Assembly: GCA_009746045.1 (NCBI GenBank)
Contig: RPFO01002145.1
Location: forward strand, 1-64,000
Source of the DNA: Mesostigma viride
Taxonomy: Eukaryota > Streptophyta > Mesostigmatophyceae > Mesostigmatales > Mesostigmataceae
Direction of reading: 5' to 3'
Length of the DNA: 64,000 nt
Positions 29,401 to 39,362 of the stretch are shown here, one piece after another; within the stretch, counting starts at the first letter, position 1; the number at the start of each line of letters is the position of its first letter. The translations under genes and the position numbers were made by a program. Below the pieces are notes generated by a model, which worked only from the letters and a program-made list of their open reading frames with translations, had not been told where the DNA came from and did not search any database.

Positions 29401-32400
29401 ACTCTATGTGTCGTGCAAAGGCACGGCCCGACTGGTCGTGGACGTGGACGTGCCTGCTGTGAGCAGCACAAGGATAAGTCTCAACTGAGGGCCGAATTAT
29501 TCACGAGTCATAATATTTATGAAGCATATTGTTCCTTCATCGCATTATTCTTGAATTACTATTTTAGCTTGTCCTGAAGAGTTACTTTATAAAGTAAGGT
29601 TCCGAAATTCCCTCCCTGCCACCCGTCGCCAGCGCTCGTATCGTGGCTGCCCGTCTCTACTCTCTTGTTCTCGTCTCCCTGACGCAACGGTTCCTTTCTG
29701 CCTCCCGCCACCTGAACTATTCTGCGAGGCCCCCCTTCTCGACTCGCTTGTTCTCGTACCCTTGCCCTACTTGATTTTTTATCTGCCTCCCGCCACATCA
29801 TGGGTTGCACGCACGCCATTCCTTGCCCCCCAGCCCCATGCCTCGAGCGTTACTCCATGTCCTTCCATCCCTTCACCCCCGCAGCATCACCACCATCTTC
29901 CCCAATGTGTATACCAATACACGATAGATAATACACTATAGATACTGCTTCCTAGGATGAGGAGTGGTTGCTTTCAAGGCGGTAGTCTCGCATTTGCACG
30001 CCAGCGCCAATATGCGTGTTTCCTCGTCACTGATGACCCAATGGATCCACCACAAGAGCCCTTGACCAGCCATACCGAGTGGAACACCCTCCTAGTAGTC
30101 CCACTTCATCCTTTCGTTGCATGACCCCATCTGCGGCCACACCCGCCTCCAGTTTCATTCTCTGGTTCCCGGCGTCCGCTGTCCTTGCGATTCCTCTGCT
30201 GGCACTCGCCACGTGTCCTAGGCCCCGTGAGCCAACTGTCCTCCTTGCACTGGGTCCATGGCGCTGTTTTCTCAATGGCCAATGGTGCTTTTTCCCCACG
30301 GTGCTTTCCTCTCCATGGTGCCGCCCGCTGACGCCTTTTTCTGTCGCCACCTGTCATCGCACGGCTTCCCATTCCTTGGTGCAGGACGACCTAACGCTGA
30401 CCATTGGCAACGTCACGGTTCGCTTCATCCACACGCCGGGCCACACACCCGGAAGCCAGTGCATTCTCATCCCAAAGTGAGTGGTCTGACTGGATTGTGC
30501 GGGCTATCAGTTGTTAACATTAGCAAGGCCCCAAGTGCCAACCGGTCTCCATGCCAGCAGGGTCATATCACCATTCATCCGTAGCTGCCAGTCTCCCAAT
30601 GCCTTGCTCCACGGACGCCGTATTCTGTCTTTTTACTCAGTCCACTGATGCCATATTCCCTTCTTTGCCTTAAATCCACGGTCGCCGTGTTCCCTTCCAT
30701 GCCCTATTCTGTGTGTATGGGTTCCTTGGTGCCATCACCCTGTCTGACGGGGGCTCTCATTCTGCAGGGAGTCGAGCGGGCGGCCCCAGGACATGCTGCT
30801 ATCAGGCGACACCGTTTTCATCCGCAGGTAGGCCTGCGGTCTTTAGAAACTCTCCCTCCTCTCTTTCAAAGGTAGTGATGGCCACTGCGTGCATGGGTGG
30901 TTTGCCGCCATCCACTATTTCTTGTGTGTGGTAAGGATTCGTGGATGAGATCACTCAAGGCTGTTATCCTGGCGTTCGCCCGTAGTATCTTATCCTAGCT
31001 GTTGATTAGTACAACACATCACACTCCAGCAAGTGCATGGGAAGGATGTGCGTGCGTGTCGGGAAGATCTTGCACGCGTGACCCGACGTGCAGCAACTGT
31101 TTTCGTTGTGTCTTTTACATGACCACCTCGACTTGAGGGTCAGACCGCCCCGTGGTCTGCCCGCACGTGGTCCTCGCATTGGCAGCGCCTGTCACTCGCC
31201 CTCACTCGCACCGTGGCTGATGTGTTATTCCGCCGCATCCGGGCCGACTTTTGTCGCAACCCATGCGGTCTAGATCCCTCCCAGGCCTGGTGGGCCGGCA
31301 GCGATGTTGCTGCGTGTCGTATTTTTGTGATGTAGTTAGTTGTACCTTGTGCAGCTGGCGTGATCCTTGCATGCCCGTGTCAGATTACTATTATATATTT
31401 TGGGGTTCTTCTTCTTTTCGGGGTTTTCCTTCTGTTGCATGCCAATCTCACCCCCAATTTATCATTCGCAATGAATATATATATCATGTTCACTGCTTCA
31501 GCTCACTGCTATGCCCCGCCCATTACCCCTCTGTGTCCATCAGTAGTTGCTTTTTCCTGAAATTTCAGTCCTTTTGTCTTGAATTGCACCAGTCGGTATG
31601 CACTCCGTGAATCCTGTGATGAGTCGTTGATTGTCACGTGAGTCTGCATGGGTATCCTTCCCTTGTGGTCCTCCCCGCAGCTGCGGCCGGCTAGACCTCC
31701 CCGACTGCAATGCCAAGCGGATGTACCACAGCCTGCAGCACAAGGTGGCCCCGCTGGCACCCGCCACCATGTATGTGAATACTGAAGACGTGAGAAGTAT
31801 CATACAAATGCGCCGCTGGCACCTGCCACCATGTACATGGATAGTATAGAAGTGTGAAGTACCAAATTCATGCATCGCTGGCACGTGCCACCATGTATGT
31901 GGATACTATTTCAATGAGGTTTGCTGTTTAGAATCCTCAGTGGCACCCGCCACCATGTATCAAGGAGACAACCAGCGCAGTTTGTATAGGGATACTGTAC
32001 CAATGTGAGGCTGATAGGGCACCGACATAAATATGTAAAACTGCAATGCAACGCGTGTGCTGTGGGTCTGCGTGGCTCTGGCTGTGGCCTGGGCAGATGC
32101 TCGGGAGCAATATCAAGCGAATAATGATGTTCTCAAGCATCGTGGGGGGGGGTCATGGTTGTAACCATGCTGGTGGTGGCGATGCCTGACGTGGGCACAT
32201 TCAGCTTTTGTGCTGTGTCGCGTGTATTTAGGCCAGCGTCTAGTGTGTTGCTATGATAGGAAATGGTCACACCAGGGATGTTGAAGAAGACCAGGGAATG
32301 TGCCCCGTTGTTAACACCCCAAACCCGTGGGAACCCACATGTTATTGATCACACTCATTGGATGGCCCTCGTGATGCCTAGCTTAATGCTGGCACGTCGA

Positions 32401-32812
32401 GTGATAGTCACGCTGTGACGCTATGTTCTCTTGTATTGATGTATCAATGATGTGGTCTGAGCTCGCAGGTGCTGCTCCGGATACCAGGAGAAACATTTCG
32501 ATTTTTTGCTTTTTGGTTCTATGTTGCACAATGTTTTGCCTCTTTCATGCTGCATAGTTATTGAGACCTCAGTGGAACCACGTGGGCTAGTAACTCTCTC
32601 ACGTCTGCATTAAGTGGCAGCTGTACTTTTGATGGTAAGTTTGCATGGAATCGCTCCAAACATCTTCCTGCAAATGATTGTGGTTTTCAACGTGCAGAAT
32701 TTTCCCTGGGCACAACTACGGAGGGCTCTGTACGACCGTGGCCAAGGAAAAAAATGAAGGGCTTTTGAGGCCTATTTCCGAAGCTGATTGGATGAGGAGC
32801 CATGGAGCGTAG
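23486..32812 (+). CDS. TPR clamp domain fused to metallo-beta-lactamase-fold hydrolase, 12 exons
   Basis: Exons: 23,486-23,659; 24,651-24,701; 25,138-25,221; 26,574-26,648; 27,080-27,133; 27,648-27,746; 28,508-28,546; 29,161-29,358; 30,385-30,476; 30,768-30,827; 31,681-31,770; 32,698-32,812. All junctions are GT-AG, phases agree, and the sum (1,131 nt) gives 376 residues plus TAG. Residues ~1-125 form three TPR motifs with the two-carboxylate-clamp residues K7, N11, N45, K75 and R79 of Hsp70/Hsp90 co-chaperones. Residues ~147-376 form the hydrolase: THYHFDH with H199, H201, D203 and H204, then H278, D303 and H344, so all seven usual metal ligands are present. The SCGR motif (309-312) and the PGHNYGG end resemble glyoxalase II and ETHE1-type sulfur dioxygenases. 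No signal or transit peptide is evident. The substrate is unknown; activity on a glutathione thioester or persulfide is inference. Exon 5 (LSPGEDFC...) is the least certain boundary. Confidence 0.88.
24345..24450. repeat. Intron 1 short tandem repeat
   Basis: About four copies of a ~29-bp unit built on GGCTTGCCTGCGGTGC. It lies within the first intron (23,660-24,650) of the TPR-hydrolase gene. Confidence 0.75.
25345..26290. repeat. 44-bp minisatellite in intron 3
   Basis: About 21 copies of a 44-bp unit (core GTTTGCTCGGTGTCTTCTGG) fill the intron between exon 3 (ends 25,221) and exon 4 (starts 26,574). Because 44 is not a multiple of 3 and the unit has no stop codon in any frame, frames of over 400 codons stay open on both strands. 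Splice-site logic places it outside the coding sequence. Confidence 0.92.
27735..28060 (+). repeat. 100-bp tandem duplication carrying a splice donor, intron 6
   Basis: The exon 6 end and donor (GGGACGTCAAG then GTAGGT, exon end at 27,746) recur exactly 100 and 200 bp downstream (GTCAAG at 27,841 and 27,941). A degenerate copy follows at 28,041. The first unit of the array thus overlaps coding sequence. Confidence 0.9.
28316..28390. repeat. 21-bp tandem repeat in intron 6
   Basis: Three and a half copies of TAGTATGGAATAGTCCATGGC. Each unit contains the palindrome CCATGG. Confidence 0.9.
31748..31965 (+). repeat. Tandem duplication of the exon 11 donor region
   Basis: The exon 11 end plus donor (GCTGGCACCCGCCACCAT then GTATGTG, exon end 31,770) recurs at about 31,815, 31,880 and 31,942 with small changes. 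The spacing is about 62-67 bp. Confidence 0.85.
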
Positions 32813-33090
32813 GATTAGAGCTGAGCAACAAGTCCGGTCATGTCATCATTTCTGACGAAGAGATGCTGAATTCGAAACGCACTGCCTACTCTTCTAGGGG
32901 ACATCTATTACAGGACGTGCTCTAGTGGATAGTTATTCACTATAGCTTTGTAGGCGGACGTGATTATTTACTGGTGAGGTTTTCATGTGCAGTGCTCCGT
33001 GGCTCCCCAACGGGACCGCGTGTAATTAGTTAATCAATATCCTCCCCACGGAGGCATTAATTAATTAATTAATTAATTCGGAACATAACT
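32813..33090. other. 3' flank of the TPR-hydrolase gene and a retroelement tail
   Basis: Non-coding. At about 32,993-33,080 lies a GTGCTCCGTGGCTCCCCAACGGG word, then CCTCCCCACGGAGG and a TTAA microsatellite, matching the 3' ends of LINE-type elements elsewhere in the window. Confidence 0.55.
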
Positions 33091-33094
33091 CCGT

Positions 33095-33428
33095 TAGACA
33101 CGTGTGTAGTACTCCTACACACAGATCTCGAGTGATTTATCTAGTACCAAATCCGAAAGGCTTGCATCACTCCCCGGACAGGAGAACTTTTGCGGATGAC
33201 TGTAGGTGTAAGTTGGCGATGCCATGGTAACCGGAGACGTCCGTCCTATAGTCAGCAAAATTGGTGCGAGAGGTCCCCAGTTCGATTCCGGTCGGATTCA
33301 TTTGCAGATCGCGTTTTCCGCGTTTTCCGCGGCCCGGCACTGAACGCAAAGGTTTTCACCTTTGCGGAGTGTCTGATCAGAATAACTCCGTTGGAAGTAT
33401 CTGTAGCACATATCCCAGAGAAGGGGCA
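33095..33428 (+). mobile_element. tRNA-derived SINE-like element, copy 1
   Basis: Contains a D-arm-like TATAGTCAGCAAAATTGGTG followed by a T-arm/box-B-like GAGGTCCCCAGTTCGATTCC, but with too little space between them for an anticodon arm. Downstream is a perfect 9-bp hairpin (CGCAAAGGT, TTTC, ACCTTTGCG at 33,345-33,366). It then ends in a CTCCGTTGGAAG word like the LINE 3' ends. Near-identical copies lie at 40,585-40,945 (+) and 44,805-45,125 (-). Confidence 0.7.
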
Positions 33429-33429
33429 T

Positions 33430-33960
33430 ATTAGTTAATTAGACTCGTGCTCCCGTTGGGGAGTCACGGAGCATTAACCCCGATGGATGGATGGGTGGGT
33501 GCAAACAGGCCTACCGGGCTAAGCTATCTACATCAGCTACCTACGACATCTATCTAACAGCATTACTAACTACAACATCTACCTATACCGCACTGGCGTG
33601 CCTCCCACGGGCTTGCACACGCGCGCGGGCGCTTCCCCACAGGGGGGGGCTCGTTGTCCTCTATGACCGGCTGGGCCCACTTGGCCTTGTCCATCATCTT
33701 CTTCCAAATCACGGAGAGGCCTAGGCCCCCCATGGCCTCTACTAGCTGTTCTTTGAAGGTGCGGGCCTTGCGGCGTCTAACATCGCTGGGCCCGGCCCAC
33801 GTCAGGAGGTGCCGGCCAGGCTGAGCTGGTCGCAGTCCCGCGGGGGGGCCACGTGAGGTGTCTACCTGGTCAGGGTGCGAGCTAGGTGCCCTACTAGCTG
33901 CAGGCCGGCGCCGTTGCTTAATGGTGCTGGTGATAGGGGCATATGGCTTTTAATACATTC
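33430..33960 (-). pseudogene. LINE 3' end: ORF2 C-terminus and tail, fragment
   Basis: On the minus strand, about 33,770 down to 33,600 reads as TFKEQLVEDMGG followed, after frame damage, by the remains of WKKMMDKAKWAQV. This is the layout of the C-terminal end of non-LTR ORF2 proteins. A ~150-bp 3' UTR follows, then the GTGCTCC..GGAGCAC hairpin and a TTAATTAA tail at ~33,433. The rest of ORF2 is missing. Confidence 0.65.
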
Positions 33961-33994
33961 TAGATCTATCTAAACAACATCACGCTACCCTAGC

Positions 33995-34145
33995 TAGGGG
34001 AGCTGTCTGGCGTGCCTCCCACGGGTTTGCACACGCGGGCGCTTCCCCACAGGGGGGGGCTCGTTACAATCCTCTATGACCTGGGCCCACTTGGCCTTGT
34101 CCATCATCTTCTTCCAAATCACGGAGAGGCCTAGGCTCCCCATTG
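33995..34145 (-). pseudogene. LINE ORF2 C-terminus, second fragment
   Basis: Repeats the LGLSVIWKKMMDKAKWAQV segment seen at 33,600-33,770, directly next to the AATTC-repeat tail (34,143-34,165) of the neighbouring element. Confidence 0.6.
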
Positions 34146-34584
34146 AATTGAATTGAATTGAATTGTAACATAACTCCGTTGGGAGTATATGTAGCACATA
34201 GCCCAGAGAAGGGGCATATGGCCTATCATACATTCTAAGCTACTTCCTGCAAGGGTGGGAATGTAAACAACACTTGCTCTAGGTGCACTAGGGCACCTGC
34301 ACCACCCAGAGTTTCAGGCAACACCCAGCGAAGGGGAGCCTGTCATAGGTGGGGAAGATCATCATGGCTATACAAGAGCTAGGACATGGCTTCTCTACAG
34401 AGAGCATCTCTCTGCATGGCATAGCATGGCGAAATTCTTAATGCAACATCCATGGGGGTCCCGTTATAGGCAGGGCTTGGCTAAATCCTGTAGACAACAT
34501 CCATGGGGGCCATTATGGGCGCACATGCGCGTGGGCCACATGCTAGGCTAAGCCTGACTAATCTACACTACTGGTATGAATTCC
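34143..34584 (-). mobile_element. 3' UTR and tail of the ORF1-only LINE derivative
   Basis: Read on the minus strand this runs from the ORF1 stop to a CTCCCAACGGAG hairpin at ~34,168-34,180 and ends in an (AATTC)n tail. The same UTR recurs next to the second ORF1 copy (40,945-41,300) and alone at 57,890-58,010. Confidence 0.6.
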
Positions 34585-35931
34585 CTAGTCTGGGGTGGCA
34601 GGAGGGGGCTGCCAGGGCTTGTGGTCAACGTGGATGACCGCCCCCCTCCAGTATACCGGCTTCCCCCCTGCGCTGTGCCGGAGCTGAAGGTAGGCCGGCC
34701 ATAGCTCGCGTCGCCGCTGTTGCTGGGCCAGGGTCAAGTCGTCGTCCAGCGTGAAGCGAGTCCTCGAGAGCTTCTTGCGGCATTTAAGGAACGACAGCTT
34801 GTCCGCCATGTACTTAAAGGTGAGGAGCACGGGTGCCGGGCCAGCCTTCCCCCGCGCGCGGGGGAGGCGGACAGCCGACATGTCCAGCTCACCAGTGAGT
34901 AGCATGGGGGCAAGAATGTCGCGCTTAAATGCCTCAAGAAGGGTCGTGGAGGTCTCACCTGCCGGCTGGTCGAAGTGCTTGACGATGACATTGTGGCTGC
35001 GCCGGGCGATGTCGGTTTCCTCGCGAAGGTCGAGGGCTTGTTGCTTGAGTTGTGCCGAGATGGTGGAGGTGGTGGAGGTGGTGTGCTGCTTAAGCAAGTC
35101 CGCCCAGGTGGAGGGAGCATCGCCGGCCGGGCCAGCAGACGCCGGCTGGGCGGCGATGTCCTTCACCGCCTGGGCGGTGAGGCCGGCGGTGTCATGCAAG
35201 CTCTCAAGGGCGTTGGCGGTGGCTTGAAGGCGTTGGTCGAGGTCGAGGAGCTGGGCTTTGATGTCGGCAGTGGAGGCGGAAATGGCAGTGGAGGTGGAGG
35301 CGGCAGCGGCGGAAATGTGAGGAAGTTCAGCAGCCAGCGTGCCACCCATTGCTGCGACGTCAGCAGCAAGGGGGGTCACGTGCTGCTGAAAGGCTTCCGT
35401 GAGGATGGAACGGAGGGTGGGGGCGGAGATGGATGGAGCCCAGATCTCGTCGTCAGAGCGCTCGAGAAGGGAGTTGAGGATGGTGTGCTGGAGCTGGGGG
35501 CGGGGGCAGCCAAGCAGGGCGCCGTGGGTTTGCCAGCGGCTGCCGTTGCTGCCGATGAGGCGACCTTGGTCGTAAAGATGGAGGCACAGGTCGTAAAGCG
35601 AGGCGTAGTCCCCGTAGAAGATGCAGTCCATAGCATCGTAAGGAGACAGGTTGTTCCAGTCGTGATCATCGACCTTGAAAGGGTGGGGCCGAAAGCGCGG
35701 TTCCGAGGGGCGGGACCATCCTGTTTTGTCGGCTGGGCGGGTGCGTTTCGGGTCAGGCGATGCCGATGGCGAGGCATTAAGCCCGGGAGGTTGCTGGGTG
35801 GCCACCAGTGCACGACTAGTGTCACCGCTGTCTACCGGACCTGATGGCGAAGCTGCAGCCGCAGCTGCCGCATTTTCATGGGCGAGCGCATCCGCCAAAC
35901 TGCGTTGCGTCAAAGGACGTTTGCTCGTCAT
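34585..35931 (-). CDS. LINE-type ORF1 protein, intact 448 residues
   Basis: Retrotransposon ORF1-like protein, expected to bind element RNA. The N-terminal ~100 residues are low-complexity and Ala/Pro/Ser-rich with basic patches. The middle (~190-300) is Ala/Thr/Gln/Leu-rich, consistent with a coiled coil for trimerisation. From ~310 on, the pattern VIVKHFDQ.., RLPRARGKAGPAPVLLTF.., FTLDDDLT..RRRELWP and a closing RGAVIHVD matches the RNA-binding plus C-terminal domain of L1-like ORF1 proteins. It is open from ATG to stop, whereas the two relatives in this window (41,310-42,845 and 52,508-53,960) are broken. No endonuclease or reverse transcriptase follows: the 3' UTR and tail begin at once. 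Family assignment rests on pattern recognition only. Confidence 0.72.
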   Translation of the reverse strand: MTSKRPLTQRSLADALAHENAAAAAAASPSGPVDSGDTSRALVATQQPPGLNASPSASPDPKRTRPADKTGWSRPSEPRFRPHPFKVDDHDWNNLSPYDAMDCIFYGDYASLYDLCLHLYDQGRLIGSNGSRWQTHGALLGCPRPQLQHTILNSLLERSDDEIWAPSISAPTLRSILTEAFQQHVTPLAADVAAMGGTLAAELPHISAAAASTSTAISASTADIKAQLLDLDQRLQATANALESLHDTAGLTAQAVKDIAAQPASAGPAGDAPSTWADLLKQHTTSTTSTISAQLKQQALDLREETDIARRSHNVIVKHFDQPAGETSTTLLEAFKRDILAPMLLTGELDMSAVRLPRARGKAGPAPVLLTFKYMADKLSFLKCRKKLSRTRFTLDDDLTLAQQQRRRELWPAYLQLRHSAGGKPVYWRGAVIHVDHKPWQPPPATPD

Positions 35932-36058
35932 ATATTGCGTGTTAGATTCGGAAAATTATATCAGCATGCACGCGTCTTAGAAAGACGAAGCGATAGTGAT
36001 ATTCACAGCTGAATTTGGGGCTCAAACGTGAAAGTTATGAGCTCCGCCGTCAGCCATG
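35932..36058 (-). promoter_or_regulatory. 5' UTR/promoter region of the ORF1 element
   Basis: About 125 bp upstream of the ORF1 start are nearly identical to 42,846-42,970, upstream of the second ORF1 copy. Both include TCTTAGAAAGACGAAGCGAT and GAAAGTTATGAGCTCCGCCG. Since these are the two elements' 5' ends, an internal promoter is plausible. Confidence 0.5.
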
Positions 36059-36640
36059 GCTACCTCGTGGCTCGTGGCTCGTGGCATGGATGGATGGAGG
36101 CTCCCCATGTCCTCTACTAGCTGTTCTTTAAAGGTGCGGGCCTTGTGGCGTGCCGGCGTCAAACATATCACGGGGCCCGGCCCACGTCAAGAGGTGCCGG
36201 CCAGGCTGAGCTGGTCGCAGTCCCCGCGGGGGGGGCACGTGAGGTGTCTACCTGGTTGGTGCGTGCTAGGTGCCCTACGAGCTGCAGGCACCGCTGCTGA
36301 ATTAATTATTTAATTAGGAACAGAACTCCGTTGGGAGTATCTGTAGCACATAGCCCTTAATGGAATATGCATGTGCTACATGACCTCCCCACGGAGGCAT
36401 GTTATAATTTAAAAAAAAAAATTATAGCCCTTAATTAATTAATTAATTAATTAATTAATTAATTAATTAATTAAACTCGTGCTCCCGTTGGGGAGTCACG
36501 GAGCATTAACCCCGATGGATGGATGGGTGGGTGCAAACAATCCTACCGGTCTAAGCTATCTACATCAGCTACCTACGACATATCTATCTAACAGCATTAC
36601 TACCTACAACATCTATCTATACAGCACGTACTGGCCACAT
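36059..36640 (-). mobile_element. LINE 3'-end fragments and TTAA microsatellite
   Basis: Minus-strand ORF2 C-terminal words occur at 36,095-36,160, followed by hairpin words at 36,317 (CTCCGTTGGGAG) and 36,384 (CTCCCCACGGAGG). A (TTAA)n run spans 36,427-36,473, and a second 3' UTR starts at 36,475 with GTGCTCCCGTTGGGGAG. This is at least two nested 3' ends. Confidence 0.6.
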
Positions 36641-36779
36641 CATTCCGAAAAGCCATTTTTGTCCCCTGAAAATTACCAGGAGATAGAATAATGGTCAGTT
36701 TGGCCTCAAATTTGGCACCAAGGTGCCTAATCAGATATCTTATGATGCCATGTGGTCAAAAAAAATTTTGGGACTTGGC

Positions 36780-37710
36780 AGCATGGTAACATGGTGACAT
36801 TTGCTAGCATAAAATACCGTATTTTCAGCACTTTCTGGCATGTATGCATTTATAATGACATCAAATGAACTCAGTTGGGCCTGGAACTTTGCACATGCTC
36901 TAAATACATCCCGTTCAGCATGTCCACAAAGTTTCAGGCTGGTTGGATGACAAAAAGGTGACAGATGCTAGCATAAATACCCCCAAAATGCAGTTTTTCA
37001 TGTTTTTCCAAGGTTTTCATCACACATATGCATATATAATGACATCAAATGAACTCAGTTGGGCCTGGAACTTTGCACATGTTTTAAACACATCCCATGC
37101 AGTATGCCCACAAAGTTTCAGGCTTGTTGGATGACAAAATGGTGACAGATGCTAGCATAAATAACCCCAAAATGCAAATTTTCATGGTTTTCCAAGGGTT
37201 TCATCACATGATGCACATATATAATGACACCAAATGAACTCAGTTGGGCCTGGAACTTTGCACGTGTTCTAAACACATCCCATGCAGCATGCCCACAAAG
37301 TTTCAGGCTGGTTGGATGACAAACTGGTGACAAATGCTAGCATAAATACCCCCAAAGTGCAGTTTTTGATGGTTTTCAAAGGGTTTCAACACATTAGCGC
37401 ATGTATGATGACACCAAACGAACTCAGTTGGAGCTGGAACTTTGCATATCTTTTAAAAACATCCCAAATAGCATTCCTACAAAGTTTCAGACTGGTTGGA
37501 TAACAAACTGGTGACAAATGCTGGCATAAATACTACTAGCATAAAATGCAGTTTTTCATGGTTTTTTAAGGGTTCCAACACATGGGGGCATATATCAATG
37601 AACTCAGTCAAGCCTAGAACTTTGCACAGCTCATAAAAACATCTATGTTAACTGCCCACAAGAAATTCAGACTGTTCGCATGACAAATAGGTGACAGATG
37701 CTAGCAAACA
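36780..37710. repeat. Degenerate ~186-bp satellite, about 5 units
   Basis: The landmark GTTTCAGGCTGGTTGGATGA recurs near 36,928, 37,108, 37,298, 37,484 and (degenerate) 37,668. Other shared words are GAACTCAGTTGGGCCTGGAA and GACAGATGCTAGCATAAA. No gene is apparent in it. Confidence 0.85.
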
Positions 37711-37954
37711 TAGCACAAAAAATGCAGTCACTAGTAATTGTTTTTCAAGGGTTTCATCACATAGTTGCATGTCAATCATTCCAGTTTGGGATAACTAGTC
37801 AGGTTCCAAACAACACATCTACATTACATATTATGTGACATTGCAGGAACGCAAACTTCTGGGCACACGCCCATGATACAACGTCAACATGTACATCAAT
37901 AACACACATGTAACTTAGCTAATCATCATCATAAAAAGCACACCTTCCCAACCC

Positions 37955-38132
37955 ACCAACCCACCCACCCACCCCCACCCACCCACCCACCCACCCACCC
38001 ACCCACCCACCCACCCACCCACCACCCACCCACCCACCCACCCACCACCACCCACCCACCCACCCCCCCACCCACCCACCACCCACCCACCCACCCACCC
38101 ACCCACCCACCCCCCCCCCCACCCCCCACCAC

Positions 38133-38190
<58 letters not shown>
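37955..38190. repeat. ACCC tract followed by CA tract
   Basis: (ACCC)n with interruptions occupies 37,955-38,130 and (CA)n occupies 38,131-38,188. The open frames across it are artefacts of low complexity. Confidence 0.95.
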
Positions 38191-38191
<1 letters not shown>

Positions 38192-38214
38192 GTCATGCCC
38201 TTGCACGCACGCAG

Positions 38215-39362
38215 TCCCTCCCTCCCTCCTCCCTCCCTCCCTCCCTCCTCCCTCCCTCCCTCCCTCCCTCCCTCCCTCCCTCCCTCCCTCCCTCCCTCCT
38301 CCCTCCCTCCCTCCCTCCTCCCTCCTCCCTCCCTCCCCCTCCCTCCCTCCCTCCCTCCCTCCCTCCCTCCCTCCCTCCCTCCCTCCCTCCCTCCCTCCCT
38401 CCCTCCCTCTCCTCCCTCCCTCCCTCCCTCCCTCCCTCCCTCCCTCCCTCCTCCCTCCCTCCCTCCCTCCCTCCCTCCCTCCCTCCCTCCCTCCCTCCCT
38501 CCTCCCTCCCTCCCTCCCTCCCTCCCTCCCCTCCCTCCCTCCCTCCCTCCCTCCCTCCCTCCCTCCCTCCCTCCCTCCCTCCCTCCCTCCCTCCCTCCCT
38601 CCCTCCCTCCCTCCCTCCCTCCCTCCCTCCCTCCCTCCCTCCCTCCCTCCCTCCCTCCTCCCTCCCTCCCTCCCTCCCTCCCTCCCTCCCTCCCTCCTCC
38701 CTCCCTCCCTCCCTCCCTCCCTCCCTCCCTCCCTCCCTCCCTCCCTCCCTCCCTCCCTCCTCCTCCCTCCCTCCCTCCCTCCCTCCTCCCTCCCTCCCTC
38801 CTCCCTCCCTCCCTCCCTCCCTCCCTCCCTCCCTCCCTCCCTCCCTCCTCCTCCCTCCCTCCCTCCTCCTCCCTCCCTCCCTCCCTCCCTCCCTCCCTCC
38901 CTCCTCCTCCCTCCCTCCTCCCTCCCTCCCTCCCTCCCTCCCTCCCTCCCTCCCTCCTCCCTCCCTCCTCCCTCCCTCCCTCCCTCCCTCCCTCCTCCCT
39001 CCCTCCCTCCCTCCCTCCCTCCCTCCCTCCTCCCTCCCTCCTCCCTCCCTCCCTCCCTCCCTCCCTCCCTCCCTCCTCCCTCCCTCCCTCCCTCCCTCCC
39101 TCCCTCCCTCCCTCCCTCCCTCCCTCCCTCCCTCCCTCCTCCCTCCCTCCCTCCCTCCCTCCCTCCCTCCTCCCTCCCTCCCTCCCTCCCTCCTCCCTCC
39201 CTCCTCCTCCCTCCCTCCCTCCCTCCCTCCCTCCCTCCCTCCCTCCTCCCTCCCTCCCTCCCTCCTCCCTCCCTCCCTCCCTCCCTCCTCCCTCCTCCCT
39301 CCCTCCCTCCCTCCCTCCCTCCCTCCCTCCCTCCCTCCCTCCCTCCCTCCCTCCCTCCCTCT
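38215..39362. repeat. Giant CCCT/AGGG tract, about 1.15 kb
   Basis: Almost pure (CCCT)n with regular one-base-short CCT units and no purine on the plus strand over more than a kilobase. Frames of 400-500 codons on both strands (Gly-Arg-Glu or Leu-Pro-Pro-Ser repeats) are artefacts. It is not the TTTAGGG or TTAGGG telomere repeat. Confidence 0.97.

Noticed and set aside
34751-35844. Plus-strand frames of 158-289 codons opposite the LINE ORF1
   Set aside because: Shadows of the GC-rich minus-strand ORF1; Gly-rich without domain features.
38215-39362. Interstitial telomere
   Set aside because: The unit is CCCT without the A or AAA of known telomere repeats (CCCTAA, CCCTAAA).
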